From positions 23,542,157-23,606,156 of the forward strand of contig OZ024858.1 of assembly GCA_964017155.1 (NCBI GenBank): a DNA stretch of 64,000 bases, in the 5' to 3' direction. The translations under genes and the position numbers were made by a program. The stretch comes from Oasisia sp. SBJ-2009. Taxonomy: Eukaryota > Annelida > Polychaeta > Sabellida > Siboglinidae. The notes beneath the pieces are model-generated. The model was not told where the DNA came from, ran no database searches, and saw only the letters and a list, made by a program, of their open reading frames with translations. Below, one piece after another: positions 45,323-48,268 of this stretch (within the stretch, counting starts at the first letter, position 1; each line of letters opens with the position of its first letter).

Positions 45323-46710
45323 TACGTATGTGTGTCAGGCATGCAAAGCCAAAATATCGTAATGCCTTATTTTTGCACATACTAATTCATGTTTTTACTA
45401 TAATTTAGTATATCTATTTATTTTAATGTCTTAAATTATTTATTATTTTTTAATAAGTTTAGTCAACTAATCACAGATAATATGGTGTCTTAAATTATTT
45501 TATAGATACATACTGTATATTGTCTAATTTATAATTATACATACGCTAGTCTTAAATTATACATTATTTCATTCAAGTTTTAACAAATGTACTTTGTCAT
45601 GTTTTATGTACCGCTTCGATCTCTGATTGGCCAGACGGAAATCAACTATAACTATTAGTGTATAATAATAGCGATGGCAATACTGCTTCTAGCATCACCT
45701 TGTGGGTGTTAGGTGATTCATAGTGTGTGCACGGTGTTGCATTTTTGTCATGTGTTGCATCAGTCAAACTGGTAAATGTGCCCAATGAGTGTTGGCTGAT
45801 GCCTGCTTAAGATGATAATAGATATACAACCAAGTTTTCAAACCCTCATGCTGGTCGTTTTTTGTGCCGTCTCATGGTGTAGTGTACCGTAGGCTTTGAA
45901 AATACTTGCCAATTATACACACAGCTTACCACATATAGGCTACACCTATAGTATGTTGTCTTATGTTTGTTTCCACGGTGTTTGTGCCGTATGGACTGTG
46001 TAATTGGCAGTGAATGGACTTCCCTATTTACATACAAACATTACTGGGTTTTAATTGTGACTCTTTTTAGCTATTTATTCAATTGATCTATTTTATACTA
46101 TTTTAACGAGTTGTAAGTTTTTAGTCATGTTGTATGTTCCATTTATAATAATATATTTTGGTAAATATATTTTATTTGTTATGCTTTAATTTACCTAAAT
46201 GTATATTAGAGAACATTTACAGTTTTACTATCCGACATTTTTATCACTTTAATTTTACTAGACATTCTAATTAGTAACACTTTCATATATTGTTATGCTT
46301 TCATAAATAGTTTTAATAATATACATTAATGAATTTGTTATCAACCATATGAATATGTTCTCATTGTACTATTCAGCCGCTGTGGCTGCCAGTGAAGTGG
46401 ATAAACCTTAAACCTTTATGTTGACGCTGTCTTTATTTATCTTTGAGTGTGTGGTGTTACAAACCCAAGGTTTATAGCCATTCACTTTTTAGCCCTGTCA
46501 ACTTGTCACATGCAGGTCCTCGACCCTAACAATGACATTGGCTACTATGCGACCGTGCGCGTGGACTCATTCGACAAACACTCCCCACTCCTGGTCGACA
46601 GCAAGTCAAGTCGGTGTCAACGCGCATCAGGTGATGCTACTGGCCTGCCCCCTGGTGACGCGTCTGACCAGACGGGTGACAGCAACACGGACGATGCACC
46701 AGACGCCTAA
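1854..46710 (+). CDS. TEX14: TEX14-like ankyrin-repeat pseudokinase (whole gene, 5' partial)
   Basis: Spliced gene of 23 visible coding exons (4,439 coding nt, about 1,478 residues plus stop), listed below. Order: ankyrin repeats (residues ~1-120), protein-kinase-like domain (~150-465), then a Ser/Thr/Pro/Lys-rich tail. Vertebrate TEX14 has the same order and a length near 1,490; it stabilises germ-cell intercellular bridges and acts at kinetochores without kinase activity. The match is specific: the ankyrin segment GSTPVHAAGYS, the pseudokinase EYML in place of the region after DFG, and LRHPN in the alphaC-beta4 region follow vertebrate TEX14 closely. The beta3 lysine is kept (VTVK), but HRD reads HCS and DFG reads NNF, so catalysis is unlikely. 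No GPPX3Y (the vertebrate CEP55-binding motif) is found in the visible exons. The start codon exon is missing. Exon borders come from consensus sites and phase continuity, not transcripts. Confidence 0.9.
2571..2828 (+). CDS. TEX14: TEX14-like exon B: ankyrin repeats
   Basis: Acceptor tctctcgcag, donor gtgagt; phase 2 in and out. It encodes HRCDVGSTPVHAAGYS and LIEAGGDMRLHDSKGRT, the second ankyrin repeat and the helix after it. This is the segment most like vertebrate TEX14. It ends in a basic/aromatic stretch (NKKRRKMIEYIEKTRYF) that leads toward the kinase-like domain. Confidence 0.93.
3324..4653. mobile_element. DNA transposon with ~38-bp terminal inverted repeats
   Basis: The ends are inverted copies: left GTGACTCATCTTAACAAAA..., right the complement ...TTTTGTTAAGATGAGTCAC, with the pairing running on for about 38 bp through ATGTCGGTAA. 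Both ends are flanked by ATTT (3320-3323 and 4654-4657), a possible 4-bp target duplication. Inside, 3889-4061 holds a broken acidic open segment (DESVADDDEDDNFANYITDEDEY), the kind of N-terminus seen in some transposases, but no catalytic domain. It is probably a non-autonomous or deleted copy. Superfamily not assigned. It lies in a TEX14-like intron. Confidence 0.75.
4850..5146 (-). mobile_element. tRNA-headed SINE, minus orientation
   Basis: The complement has a tRNA-like head with a B-box (GGTTTGAATCC) near 5073-5100, then the body shared with the copies at 27498 and 51742 (CAGTTCACTCAGCTGT, ATTAATTGTAGCATATGG) and the tail that ends in a GGACTGGATACT...TATATAA block. A second, headless copy in the opposite direction follows directly. 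Confidence 0.7.
5147..5362 (+). mobile_element. Headless SINE copy of the same family
   Basis: It begins at the GTTCACTCAGC body block and keeps GACAGTGGTGGATAT, ATTAATTGTAGCATAG and the tail GGACTGGATACTG-like block. It lacks the tRNA-like head and is abutted head-to-head by the minus copy at 4850-5146. Confidence 0.6.
5401..5521 (+). CDS. TEX14: TEX14-like exon C: ankyrin-kinase linker and glycine-rich start
   Basis: Phase decides the acceptor: only ...CTTATAG at 5399-5400 keeps the frame from exon B (AG+T gives Ser). The nearby TTCAG would not. Donor gtgagc. The end, SSVHSFGYGK, is the start of the kinase-like N-lobe, with two of the usual glycines (FGYGK). Confidence 0.82.
6013..6121. 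repeat. Perfect 52-bp inverted repeat with 5-nt loop
   Basis: Arms 6013-6064 and 6070-6121 are exact reverse complements as read by eye (left arm starts TGTCTGCATTTTCACAAATT), with loop GTAAA. It lies in a TEX14-like intron, so the pre-mRNA would carry a long perfect hairpin. It could be a young foldback element or a small-RNA hairpin. Confidence 0.9.
6432..6556 (+). CDS. TEX14: TEX14-like exon D: pseudokinase N-lobe
   Basis: Acceptor ggctgtttcag, donor gtgcgt; phase 0 in, 2 out. It encodes IYFGNGEYLGSVATVPLV and FNGPFMVMEG, aligning with the beta1-beta2 part of vertebrate TEX14 (…LGTVPF… and …FSGPYMVM…). The canonical GxGxxG loop is degenerate here, as in the family. Confidence 0.85.
7109..8337 (+). 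mobile_element. 5'-truncated non-LTR retrotransposon (RTE-like) with long TSD
   Basis: Sense-oriented LINE copy in a TEX14-like intron. It is flanked by a direct repeat of about 34 bp (7075-7108 and 8338-8371, two mismatches; core CACATGTATGCATTCACA), a target-site duplication. The 5' end is cut inside the reverse transcriptase just before the catalytic motif A. The 3' end is an (ATG)n/(ATGATG) run at 8308-8331, typical of RTE-type tails. The coding part is a separate entry. Confidence 0.92.
7137..8273 (+). pseudogene. Reverse transcriptase fragment (LINE, 5' truncated)
   Basis: Open for about 378 codons; the frame extends back to the truncation point at 7109. Motif A FVDFSKAFD, motif B NGVKQGCVLAPTLFS, motif C LLFADDSALVA with both catalytic Asp residues, then the thumb and C-terminal region (LLYGAEAWTV, LRWTGHLMRM) of endonuclease-reverse transcriptases. 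The endonuclease and RT fingers are missing, so it cannot be autonomous. No stop or frameshift in what remains suggests a fairly recent insertion. Confidence 0.93.
8556..8657 (+). CDS. TEX14: TEX14-like exon E: beta3 lysine region
   Basis: Acceptor ttgtag, donor gtacgt; phase 2 in and out. It encodes MKWNKTLVTVKRLH and then DMLIRENDYMA. VTVK holds the beta3 lysine position that pairs with the alphaC Glu in active kinases. The DSTVDMLIRENDYM stretch is the alphaC-like helix. The donor at 8658 (not 8661) is the one that keeps the frame into RLRHPN of the next exon. Confidence 0.83.
8925..9412 (+). mobile_element. SINE interrupted by an (AATG)n expansion
   Basis: It has the tRNA-like head with B-box GGTTCGAATCC at 8953-8963 and the CTGTGCTGCTGAG segment, then a tetranucleotide run, then the SINE body from about 9225 (GCTCCATTTGATTCAGCTG, TGGCTATAGAATG) to about 9412. 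Same family as the copies at 27498 and 51742. Confidence 0.65.
8989..9112. repeat. (GAAT)n microsatellite
   Basis: About 30 tandem copies of a GAAT/AATG tetranucleotide with two GATT interruptions, sitting inside the SINE copy. The apparent minus-strand His/Ser/Phe repeat proteins here are translations of this microsatellite. Confidence 0.97.
9465..9588 (+). CDS. TEX14: TEX14-like exon F: alphaC-beta4-beta5
   Basis: Acceptor gttgcag, donor gtgtgt; phase 2 in, 0 out. It encodes RLRHPNILLLMGLCQ, the standard HPNI..L.G segment before beta4, and LEGLVLIYERVGCGSLFHCL, covering beta5, hinge and alphaD. GC content is much higher than in the flanking introns. Confidence 0.9.
9650..12536. repeat. 50-bp minisatellite carrying a repeated 3' splice site
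   Basis: Almost the whole intron between exons F and G. About 60 units, mostly 50 bp, with 38-bp variants that lack one TGGTTGTGTTTG block. Each unit contains a GT-rich tract ending TTTGTAG, then TCGGAGTCACTCAGCAGGTA plus CAGC, then GAGTGTGTTTG. The last unit runs into the real exon: 12511-12534 is the coding start and is identical to the repeat. The array has higher-order structure (38-bp variants recur every 188 and 376 bp, and a block recurs at 1,196 bp). Confidence 0.97.
12511..12680 (+). CDS. TEX14: TEX14-like exon G: degenerate catalytic loop
   Basis: Acceptor tttgtag at the edge of the minisatellite, donor gtaagt; phase 0 in, 2 out. It encodes ELLLQVSDALLYIHQQNLL then HCSITSHAIQLI and LNNFEYMLE. 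The catalytic loop HRD is HCS and the DFG position is NNF, so the catalytic Asp and the Mg-binding Asp are both absent. EYML is shared with vertebrate TEX14. The first 24 nt belong to the repeat. Other in-array acceptors are possible but only this one is adjacent to the conserved frame. Confidence 0.88.
13380..13450 (+). mobile_element. SINE tail fragment
   Basis: It matches the 3' part of the 51742 SINE: AAAGCGCTTTGAATGGTCC and CTATATAAGAACTTTACTTT. No head or body is present. Confidence 0.5.
13630..14050. repeat. Degenerate tandem repeat rich in GTTGAAATCATGTTGAC-like blocks
   Basis: About four diverged units of roughly 100 bp in which GACGTTGAAATCATGTTGAC, AACCAAATCC and ACAATGTCG-like blocks recur with CpG-rich dyads (GACGTC, CGACG). 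It resembles dispersed short repeats found in several animal genomes; I cannot assign a family. Followed by AT-rich sequence to 14450. Confidence 0.6.
14500..14690 (+). CDS. TEX14: TEX14-like exon H: activation segment and APE
   Basis: Acceptor gcgctacag, donor gtcagt; phase 2 in, 1 out. It encodes FNWLAPEILGG (APE motif kept), then SDLYSLCAVMWEIIHG (alphaF; the D in SDLYS is conserved in kinases). The Ser-rich insert AAASSRSFSIVEEQ replaces the activation loop. It joins exon G through AGA (Arg). Confidence 0.9.
14880..15505. repeat. 34-bp minisatellite, ~18 copies
   Basis: Unit GTTTCACTTCTTGATTGGCT followed by AGTTTCTGTGTAAA, with few substitutions (GTG/GGG). Each copy carries ATTGG, the reverse of a CCAAT box. 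It ends about 70 bp before the exon at 15573. Confidence 0.97.
15573..15766 (+). CDS. TEX14: TEX14-like exon I: C-lobe end
   Basis: Acceptor gtctgcag, donor gtaaca; phase 1 in, 0 out. It encodes NIPWGELMGPQIKTELVERK (the I-PW motif after alphaF is standard in kinases and in TEX14) and LTVEQFRDIMSQIVM (alphaI region). Last exon of the kinase-like fold. Confidence 0.88.
16120..17126. repeat. 46-bp minisatellite, ~22 copies, abutting an exon
   Basis: Unit GATCTGAAATGTGTCGCCCG then CCAATGATGTGTTGTCACGT then GTTTGT. The last copy runs directly into the acceptor of the next exon: repeats read GTTTGT-GATC, the real junction reads GTTTGTCAG|GATC. The repeats therefore look like a unit spanning the splice site but lacking the CAG. 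Small indels (GTGT, TATG) distinguish copies. Confidence 0.97.
17130..17410 (+). CDS. TEX14: TEX14-like exon J: basic Ser/Thr-rich tail start
   Basis: Acceptor gtttgtcag, donor gtgggt; phase 0 in, 2 out. Contains FKSFKSWMAPKSKASGAG, an acidic ENPFFDFVLEPG patch and KGTPAGAAKGTPASKGK. Not similar to a known fold. Placed in the gene by open frame, phase and GC/codon use. Confidence 0.78.
18139..18205 (+). CDS. TEX14: Possible alternative last exon of TEX14-like gene
   Basis: Acceptor tgctgttacag; AG from exon J plus T gives Ser, then SGVFDHLRGIMCKKQTAKKK-P and TAG at 18203-18205. No GT donor occurs before the stop. An AATAAA at 18549-18554 could serve as its poly(A) signal. It would give a short isoform ending soon after the pseudokinase. 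The other path, exon J to 20963, is also in phase. No transcript evidence. Confidence 0.45.
18206..20962. other. Intron, little recognised
   Basis: GC-rich to about 18500 (possible 3' UTR of the short isoform), then AT-rich intron with no coding or repeat structure I can support. Confidence 0.5.
20963..21067 (+). CDS. TEX14: TEX14-like exon K
   Basis: Acceptor acgttctag, donor gtactc; phase 2 in and out, 105 nt, so it can be skipped without frameshift. Encodes ISKMSINAAIGSSRVTVRTS and DPLWREKIDIIRQR. Other frames are open too (and the minus strand), so this one rests on phase joining both neighbours. Confidence 0.6.
21725..22022 (+). mobile_element. tRNA-derived SINE, second family
   Basis: It starts with a tRNA-like head with a B-box-like GGTTCAATCCC (21764-21774) and paired ends (GCGGTAG ... 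CTACCGC). The body, TTTCGGAAGAGACACCAAAA and GTCTATGCCAGGGGAAGTAA, looks like a conserved SINE core domain. Different from the family at 4850, 27498 and 51742. It ends just upstream of the exon at 22099. Confidence 0.65.
22099..22389 (+). CDS. TEX14: TEX14-like exon L
   Basis: Acceptor gcgagcag, donor gtaagc; phase 2 in and out, 291 nt. Strongly GC-rich. Contains a Ser/Thr/Ala/Gly stretch, a short helical basic/acidic segment NLKQLRDELERSKRSFF that could form a coiled coil, and the Pro-rich YAPPPPGEP. Confidence 0.82.
22545..22740. repeat. Foldback element, copy 1
   Basis: Inverted arms GATAATTTAACTT...TTTGGAGCTTAATGTC...AAGATGAGTACGACGTTT and its complement enclose a short centre (22591-22735). 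A left-side segment, ATATTGTTCATGGCTCCAAG, also precedes the copy at 39500, so it is part of the element. Inserted in a TEX14-like intron. Confidence 0.8.
22741..26188. other. Long intron, mostly unassigned
   Basis: AT-rich intron. Holds (TA)n tracts at 24660-24724 and 24843-24896. A GC-richer patch at 25440-25720 has short open frames on the minus strand that I cannot support as a gene. Near 25860-25920 there is an AGACCACTCCACTTCAAATT / GGTGGTCTTAAATGAGGGG dyad ending in TTCTACTGTA, typical of a dispersed repeat end. Confidence 0.5.
26189..26443 (+). CDS. TEX14: TEX14-like exon M
   Basis: Acceptor agttccag, donor gtaagt; phase 2 in and out, 255 nt. Pro/Ser/Thr-rich start (SSPSPTPPTPTGHP), an Asn-rich run, then an ordered-looking NPFKLYHTENVIAEIKAVLA. 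Function unknown. Confidence 0.78.
27058..27327 (+). CDS. TEX14: TEX14-like exon N
   Basis: Acceptor ggtttgtag, donor gtggtt; phase 2 in and out, 270 nt. Contains a small in-exon repeat (THTSHTSH type, NTSHTSHTSHVEGEH), Thr-rich TTVTTTTSR and SRFSVTPSSRGS. Function unknown. Confidence 0.75.
27498..27790 (+). mobile_element. tRNA-headed SINE, plus orientation
   Basis: Head GTGGCGCAGTGGCTAGAGCT with a B-box variant (GTTTGAATCC), body TTCACTTAGCTGTATGAATG, tail GTGCTTTGAGCAATCC...GGATACTGACCTATATAAGA and T-rich end. Same family as 51742-52080. Confidence 0.8.
27920..28240. repeat. Direct repeat pair with GCTGCCACCTCACGGA core
   Basis: Two roughly 170-bp diverged copies (starting near 27923 and 28098) share CGCTGCCACCTCACGGA, TGCCGTAAT and TTGTGTTAATATAAGTT. 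A third trace of the core is at 28377-28392. Confidence 0.7.
28548..28838 (+). CDS. TEX14: TEX14-like exon O
   Basis: Acceptor gatgacag, donor gtatgg; phase 2 in and out, 291 nt. Encodes SSWSGSWTLSFDNNEDHSC, LPKPPDFAWPQSQQ and VKKALSYHGSTQQREQYR. High GC and open only in this frame. Function unknown. Confidence 0.8.
29487..29667 (+). CDS. TEX14: TEX14-like exon P, with GC donor
   Basis: Acceptor attgttttgtag; phase 2 in, 0 out. Encodes QKRKDWSTRPKSVRDLIRK then FQGHVEE. The best donor is a GC site, GAG|GCAAGT, a perfect match to the GC-intron consensus, and it gives exactly the phase 0 needed by the next exon (31893). GT alternatives nearby break the frame or are weak. Confidence 0.78.
29898..30040. 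repeat. Palindrome with (TA)n centre
   Basis: Arms of about 60 bp (GGTGTAAATCTTAATTCATT ... ATGCAGATGTTTCATAATAT) repeat inverted around a TA run at 29958-29980, with only a few mismatches. It lies in the GC-AG intron. Confidence 0.85.
30202..30468 (+). pseudogene. Possible transposase C-terminal remnant
   Basis: 88-codon open segment with MPAELFERFAASAKADVAL and a Cys/His-spaced stretch (RWCVLGKKHTSSSYQRLQCL, then LFHMSSVVYH) that vaguely recalls the zinc-binding C-terminus of piggyBac-type transposases. No catalytic core is present. A minus-strand frame is also open. Weak call. Confidence 0.25.
30937..31095 (+). mobile_element. Partial copy of the 53861-54364 TIR element
   Basis: GCGGCGATTTGAGTGACAGC, AAACATTCGAC, GGTGGTCAGTACGCTA and GATTTTGCAATAAA occur in the same order as in the element at 53861-54364. 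Ends are eroded. Confidence 0.6.
31473..31791. mobile_element. MITE with CCCAGCAAACAA termini, copy 1
   Basis: Termini CCCAGCAAACAAGGAACC and ...GTTTGCTGGG are inverted repeats. Flanking dinucleotide AT on both sides is a possible target duplication. The interior is rich in GTGAATTC and CACGTGA dyads. About 319 bp, no coding. Second copy at 50992. Confidence 0.85.
31893..32047 (+). CDS. TEX14: TEX14-like exon Q
   Basis: Acceptor gtgtccag, donor gtgact; phase 0 in, 2 out. Encodes YSTEYRRPTPLV, then SATSYLQKIVRKSTERLSG and IMRRSLRQDSTADR, a basic helical stretch. Function unknown. Confidence 0.78.
32048..32196. repeat. Degenerate minisatellite, left part
   Basis: Copies of a ~42-bp unit around CTTCTCTGTTACCTGTAG follow directly after exon Q. 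The array resumes at 35438 after a LINE insertion. Confidence 0.7.
32205..33398 (+). pseudogene. LINE endonuclease and RT N-terminal part
   Basis: Apurinic-type endonuclease of non-LTR elements: ITETKLD near the start, GGGILTYVRSDLP, WAIVCVYRPPS, IVIGDLNYD (catalytic Asp/Asn pair) and SLLDVILTN. The later SDWHNMISCAIK keeps the expected SDH-like position but with W before H. The frame breaks near 33355 and continues in the next frame. Confidence 0.88.
33340..34980 (+). pseudogene. LINE reverse transcriptase (broken)
   Basis: Continues the endonuclease frame after a frameshift. KATGVDGIPAKIIKSC (RT motif 2a), a TGA at 33559, then YRPISILPFISKLFE, LMDLTKAFDCLPHSLLL (motif A), RGVPQGSILGPLLFNVFIND (motif B) and YNYADDNTLSYA (motif C, YADD intact). 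The NYADDNTLS form points to the L2/CR1 group. After 34810 the C-terminal WNSLP-type segment is in another frame. Confidence 0.92.
35438..35852. repeat. Degenerate ~42-bp minisatellite spanning a 3' splice site
   Basis: About ten diverged units of TGTGTGAACATATGTGACAC then ACCTTCTCTGTTACCTGTAG. The final unit supplies the polypyrimidine tract and AG of exon R. The 14-mer CTGTAGTGGTGTGT at 35691 recurs at 35847, where it is the real acceptor plus the first 8 exon bases. Confidence 0.88.
35853..35989 (+). CDS. TEX14: TEX14-like exon R
   Basis: Acceptor ctctgttccctgtag (a second, TTCAG at 35863-35864, is also in phase), donor gtacag; phase 2 in, 1 out. Encodes RERSPSPTPPARPPLPSRHD, a Pro-rich stretch with possible SH3-type PxxP sites, then DMSYLSTSTDGSELTPSDV. 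Confidence 0.75.
36491..36607 (+). CDS. TEX14: TEX14-like exon S
   Basis: Acceptor ctctgcttcag, donor gtgggt; phase 1 in and out. Encodes DDSEDVSVLVDRVIHDAHKQ and TVEARNSRGRLSQGQDTPG: an acidic patch followed by a helical segment. Confidence 0.8.
36640..36895. repeat. Polypurine (GAGA)n tract
   Basis: About 250 bp almost entirely A/G on the plus strand, just after the donor of exon S. The long Arg/Glu and Ser/Leu open frames here are simple-repeat translations. Confidence 0.95.
37556..39305. repeat. 47-bp minisatellite, ~37 copies
   Basis: Unit CTTGAGTATCATGTTGAGTG, GGGCAGCATTGTGTGCCTGG, AGCAGGT. Variants alternate GAGTATC/GAGGATC/GGTGATC and GGGGCAG/GGGACAG in blocks, suggesting higher-order duplication. 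Intron between exons S and T. Confidence 0.97.
39500..39815. repeat. Foldback element, copy 2
   Basis: Same family as 22545-22740: left segment ATATTGTTCATGGCTCCAAG, then arms TACTTTGGAGCTTAATTGTC and GAAGATGAGTATGACGTTTC with their complements. Arms extend through GGGCCTTGTTCACGTACTGG to a central unique part near 39645-39715. Ends about 30 bp before exon T. Confidence 0.85.
39844..40241 (+). CDS. TEX14: TEX14-like exon T
   Basis: Acceptor cgttgtag, donor gtagac; phase 1 in, 0 out; 398 nt, the longest exon. Ala/Thr/Ser/Gly-rich with ACQHCYTQRFSNISRLTNRR, a short Cys/His cluster (CQHC), and an acidic end DVDYDDE. No known domain recognised. Confidence 0.82.
41189..41456 (+). CDS. TEX14: TEX14-like exon U
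   Basis: Acceptor ctgtgtccag, donor gtttgt; phase 0 in, 1 out. Encodes RADAELEDLYFDDELCTENI then a Thr/Ser/Gly-rich stretch (VTSGGITGGTTSG). The start is an acidic helix-like segment. Confidence 0.8.
42219..42790. repeat. 18-bp TGACG-rich minisatellite
   Basis: About 31 units of GATGACGGGTGACGTTGA with GTG/GAG and deletion variants. Each unit holds two TGACG half-sites. Because 18 is a multiple of 3, both strands show long open frames (for example 42153-42854 minus), which are artefacts. The array ends 6 bp before the acceptor of exon V, whose first bases AGATGA resemble the unit. Confidence 0.96.
42797..42891 (+). CDS. TEX14: TEX14-like exon V
   Basis: Acceptor gcgtgttccag, donor gtacca; phase 1 in, 0 out. 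Encodes EMKRLKVIEDEPRTSLPPLM then EVDSDDSEFLRK. Too short for the length filter of simple ORF searches. Supported by exact phase with both neighbours. Confidence 0.78.
43131..45184 (+). mobile_element. 5'-truncated non-LTR retrotransposon with 14-bp TSD
   Basis: AGAAGTACACCAAC occurs at 43117-43130 and 45185-45198, bracketing the element as a target duplication. The 3' end is an (AAG)n run (45176-45184). It starts inside the region between endonuclease and RT. Sense-oriented in the last TEX14-like intron. RTE-like by its C-terminal sequence. Confidence 0.9.
43263..45220 (+). pseudogene. Reverse transcriptase of LINE, internally deleted
   Basis: First part 43263-44354: KKGKAPGRSGLPIDLIKHL, GNFRGIKLLEHGMKMFEK, LTFVDLEKAYDRVPRDL (motif A). 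The frame is lost near 44335, in the motif B region. It resumes at 44411 with LLFSDDLAVVTDTEEEM (motif C, SDD where the Ala of ADD is expected), FKYLGVSISEEGG, LLYGAECWTV and RLRWYGHMQRM. Between motifs B and C the sequence is shorter than in intact relatives, so a deletion or frameshift has killed it. Confidence 0.9.
45268..45325. repeat. (GTGC)n microsatellite
   Basis: About 13 tandem GTGC/GCGT units after the LINE copy. Confidence 0.97.
46516..46710 (+). CDS. TEX14: TEX14-like last exon W
   Basis: Acceptor cacatgcag; phase 0 in. Encodes VLDPNNDIGYYATVRVDSFD, HSPLLVDSKSSRCQRASG and an acidic end (SDQTGDSNTDDAPDA), then TAA at 46708-46710. The open frame upstream of 46516 is intronic. Confidence 0.82.
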   Translation, partial: VLDPNNDIGYYATVRVDSFDKHSPLLVDSKSSRCQRASGDATGLPPGDASDQTGDSNTDDAPDA

Positions 46711-47347
46711 TTGTCACCCTTCGCCGTGCGATCACAGTTGGCGTCTGTCGATATGCGTTGTGGGATCTCCTTCGGTCGGTGGGGTAGTTAATCGCAGTGT
46801 CTGTTTCATTGCCATGGCGGTGTAATTTGTACTAAGTACATTTTATCAGAGTTGTACCTGTCATCAGTAGCCGCTACGTTCACGCAGCCTTGTTTGTCAG
46901 TGTTTGTCTTTGTGTCTGCGTTCGAAGTCTTTGTGAAATTTTCATCACCTGAATAGTATGTTGCTGTTTACCAGTGCTTGTCTTCAAAATTGACCGGAAC
47001 ACCAAATGTATAGGGCGCTATATGCATGGGGCAGCACATGTGTAGGGCATTACAAGCTTGGGGTATTATACGTGTAGGGCACTACATGCATGGAGCACTA
47101 AATGTGTAGGGCACTGCTTATGTGGGGTACCAGACAAGCGTGGCTTCTAGTACACCATGGATATGTTGATCATCAGAGGTAACGTTTGATCAGGTGCCTT
47201 TGTTGGTGACAATAAGTTTTCACCTTACATAGTTATGCTTTCTGAATTTACAAATGAATTTCCACTCACTGTTTTATAAGTGAATGCAAGAACTGCAACA
47301 TAATTGATTTGTGGTCTTTCCAGTGCTGATTTGATACTCATAATGCC

Positions 47348-47353
47348 AATAAA
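47348..47353 (+). terminator. Poly(A) signal 1
   Basis: AATAAA in the first copy of the duplicated 3' UTR segment, about 640 bp after the stop codon. Confidence 0.5.
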
Positions 47354-47877
47354 ATATCTTGTGCGTGATTTCCGAGCAAAATTATATACAGGATTTGATG
47401 AACTTTGTTGTAGTTATTGATCTGGATATGAAATAAGACTTGTTTACATTGTTAGTGGAAACACAAGGTTTGGTTTATCTGGTCTGTTTCTGTTGGCTGC
47501 TGCCAAGCTCAGCTGTGATAAGTTTAACGTTTGATCGAGTGCCTTTGTTGGTGACAATAACTTTTCGCCTTACGTGCTTATGTTTTCTGAAAGACAACTG
47601 TTATATCAAGTAAGAATTGGCAGATATGTTTTCCTTTTGACATCACTTCCTTGAATGTCCAGCAGTCATACAATTTTGAGAGAAGTTTTCTTCATCTATG
47701 ACTGCTTTCTTTTGTCATTACAGGAGGTAAATATATAATCGCTGAGGCACCAGGACAATCACTGTCGGTTTCATCAAATTTACGAATGAATTTCCACTCA
47801 CTGTTTTATAAGTAAATGCAAGAACTGCAACAGAATTCATTTGTGGTTTTTAAAGTGCTGATTTGATACTCAATGCC

Positions 47878-47883
47878 AATAAA
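47878..47883 (+). terminator. Poly(A) signal 2
   Basis: AATAAA in the second copy of the duplicated segment. Confidence 0.5.
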
Positions 47884-48139
47884 ATATCTTGTGCGTGATT
47901 TCCGAGCAAAATTATATACTAGATTTGATGAACTTTGTTGTAGTTATTGATCTGGATATGAAATAAGACTTGTTTACATTGTTAGTGGAAACACAAGGTT
48001 TGGTTTATCTGGTCTGTTTCTGTTGGCTGCTGCCAAGCTCAGCTGTGATAAGTTTAATTGTGTGTCCGTTATTCGAATATTGTTTGAACAGAGCTCAAGG
48101 TTGCTTGTGCAAGTTTGTTTGATGTGGTGTTTTCTCTCA

Positions 48140-48268
48140 AGAATCCTCGTTTTGAGGCCGTTGTGAATTGTTTATCATTGTAGATGTCCTCGTTTGAGGC
48201 CGTTGTGAATTGTTTATCATTGCAGGTGTGTTCGTTTGAGGCCATTATGAATTGTTTATCACTGCAGG
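48140..48268. repeat. Three ~46-bp tandem copies
   Basis: TTTGAGGCCGTTGTGAATTG then TTTATCATTGTAG/CAG repeated three times. Confidence 0.9.

Larger units (their letters stand above)
46711..48060 (+). other. Putative 3' UTR with tandem duplication
   Basis: Contains degenerate ~36-bp repeats of TGTAGGGCACTACATGCATG at 47008-47140. A 345-bp segment (47181-47525) is repeated from 47526, the second copy being interrupted by about 180 unrelated bases (47593-47768). Each copy carries CCAATAAAATATCTTGTGCG, so there are two poly(A) signals, AATAAA at 47348 and 47878. Confidence 0.65.
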
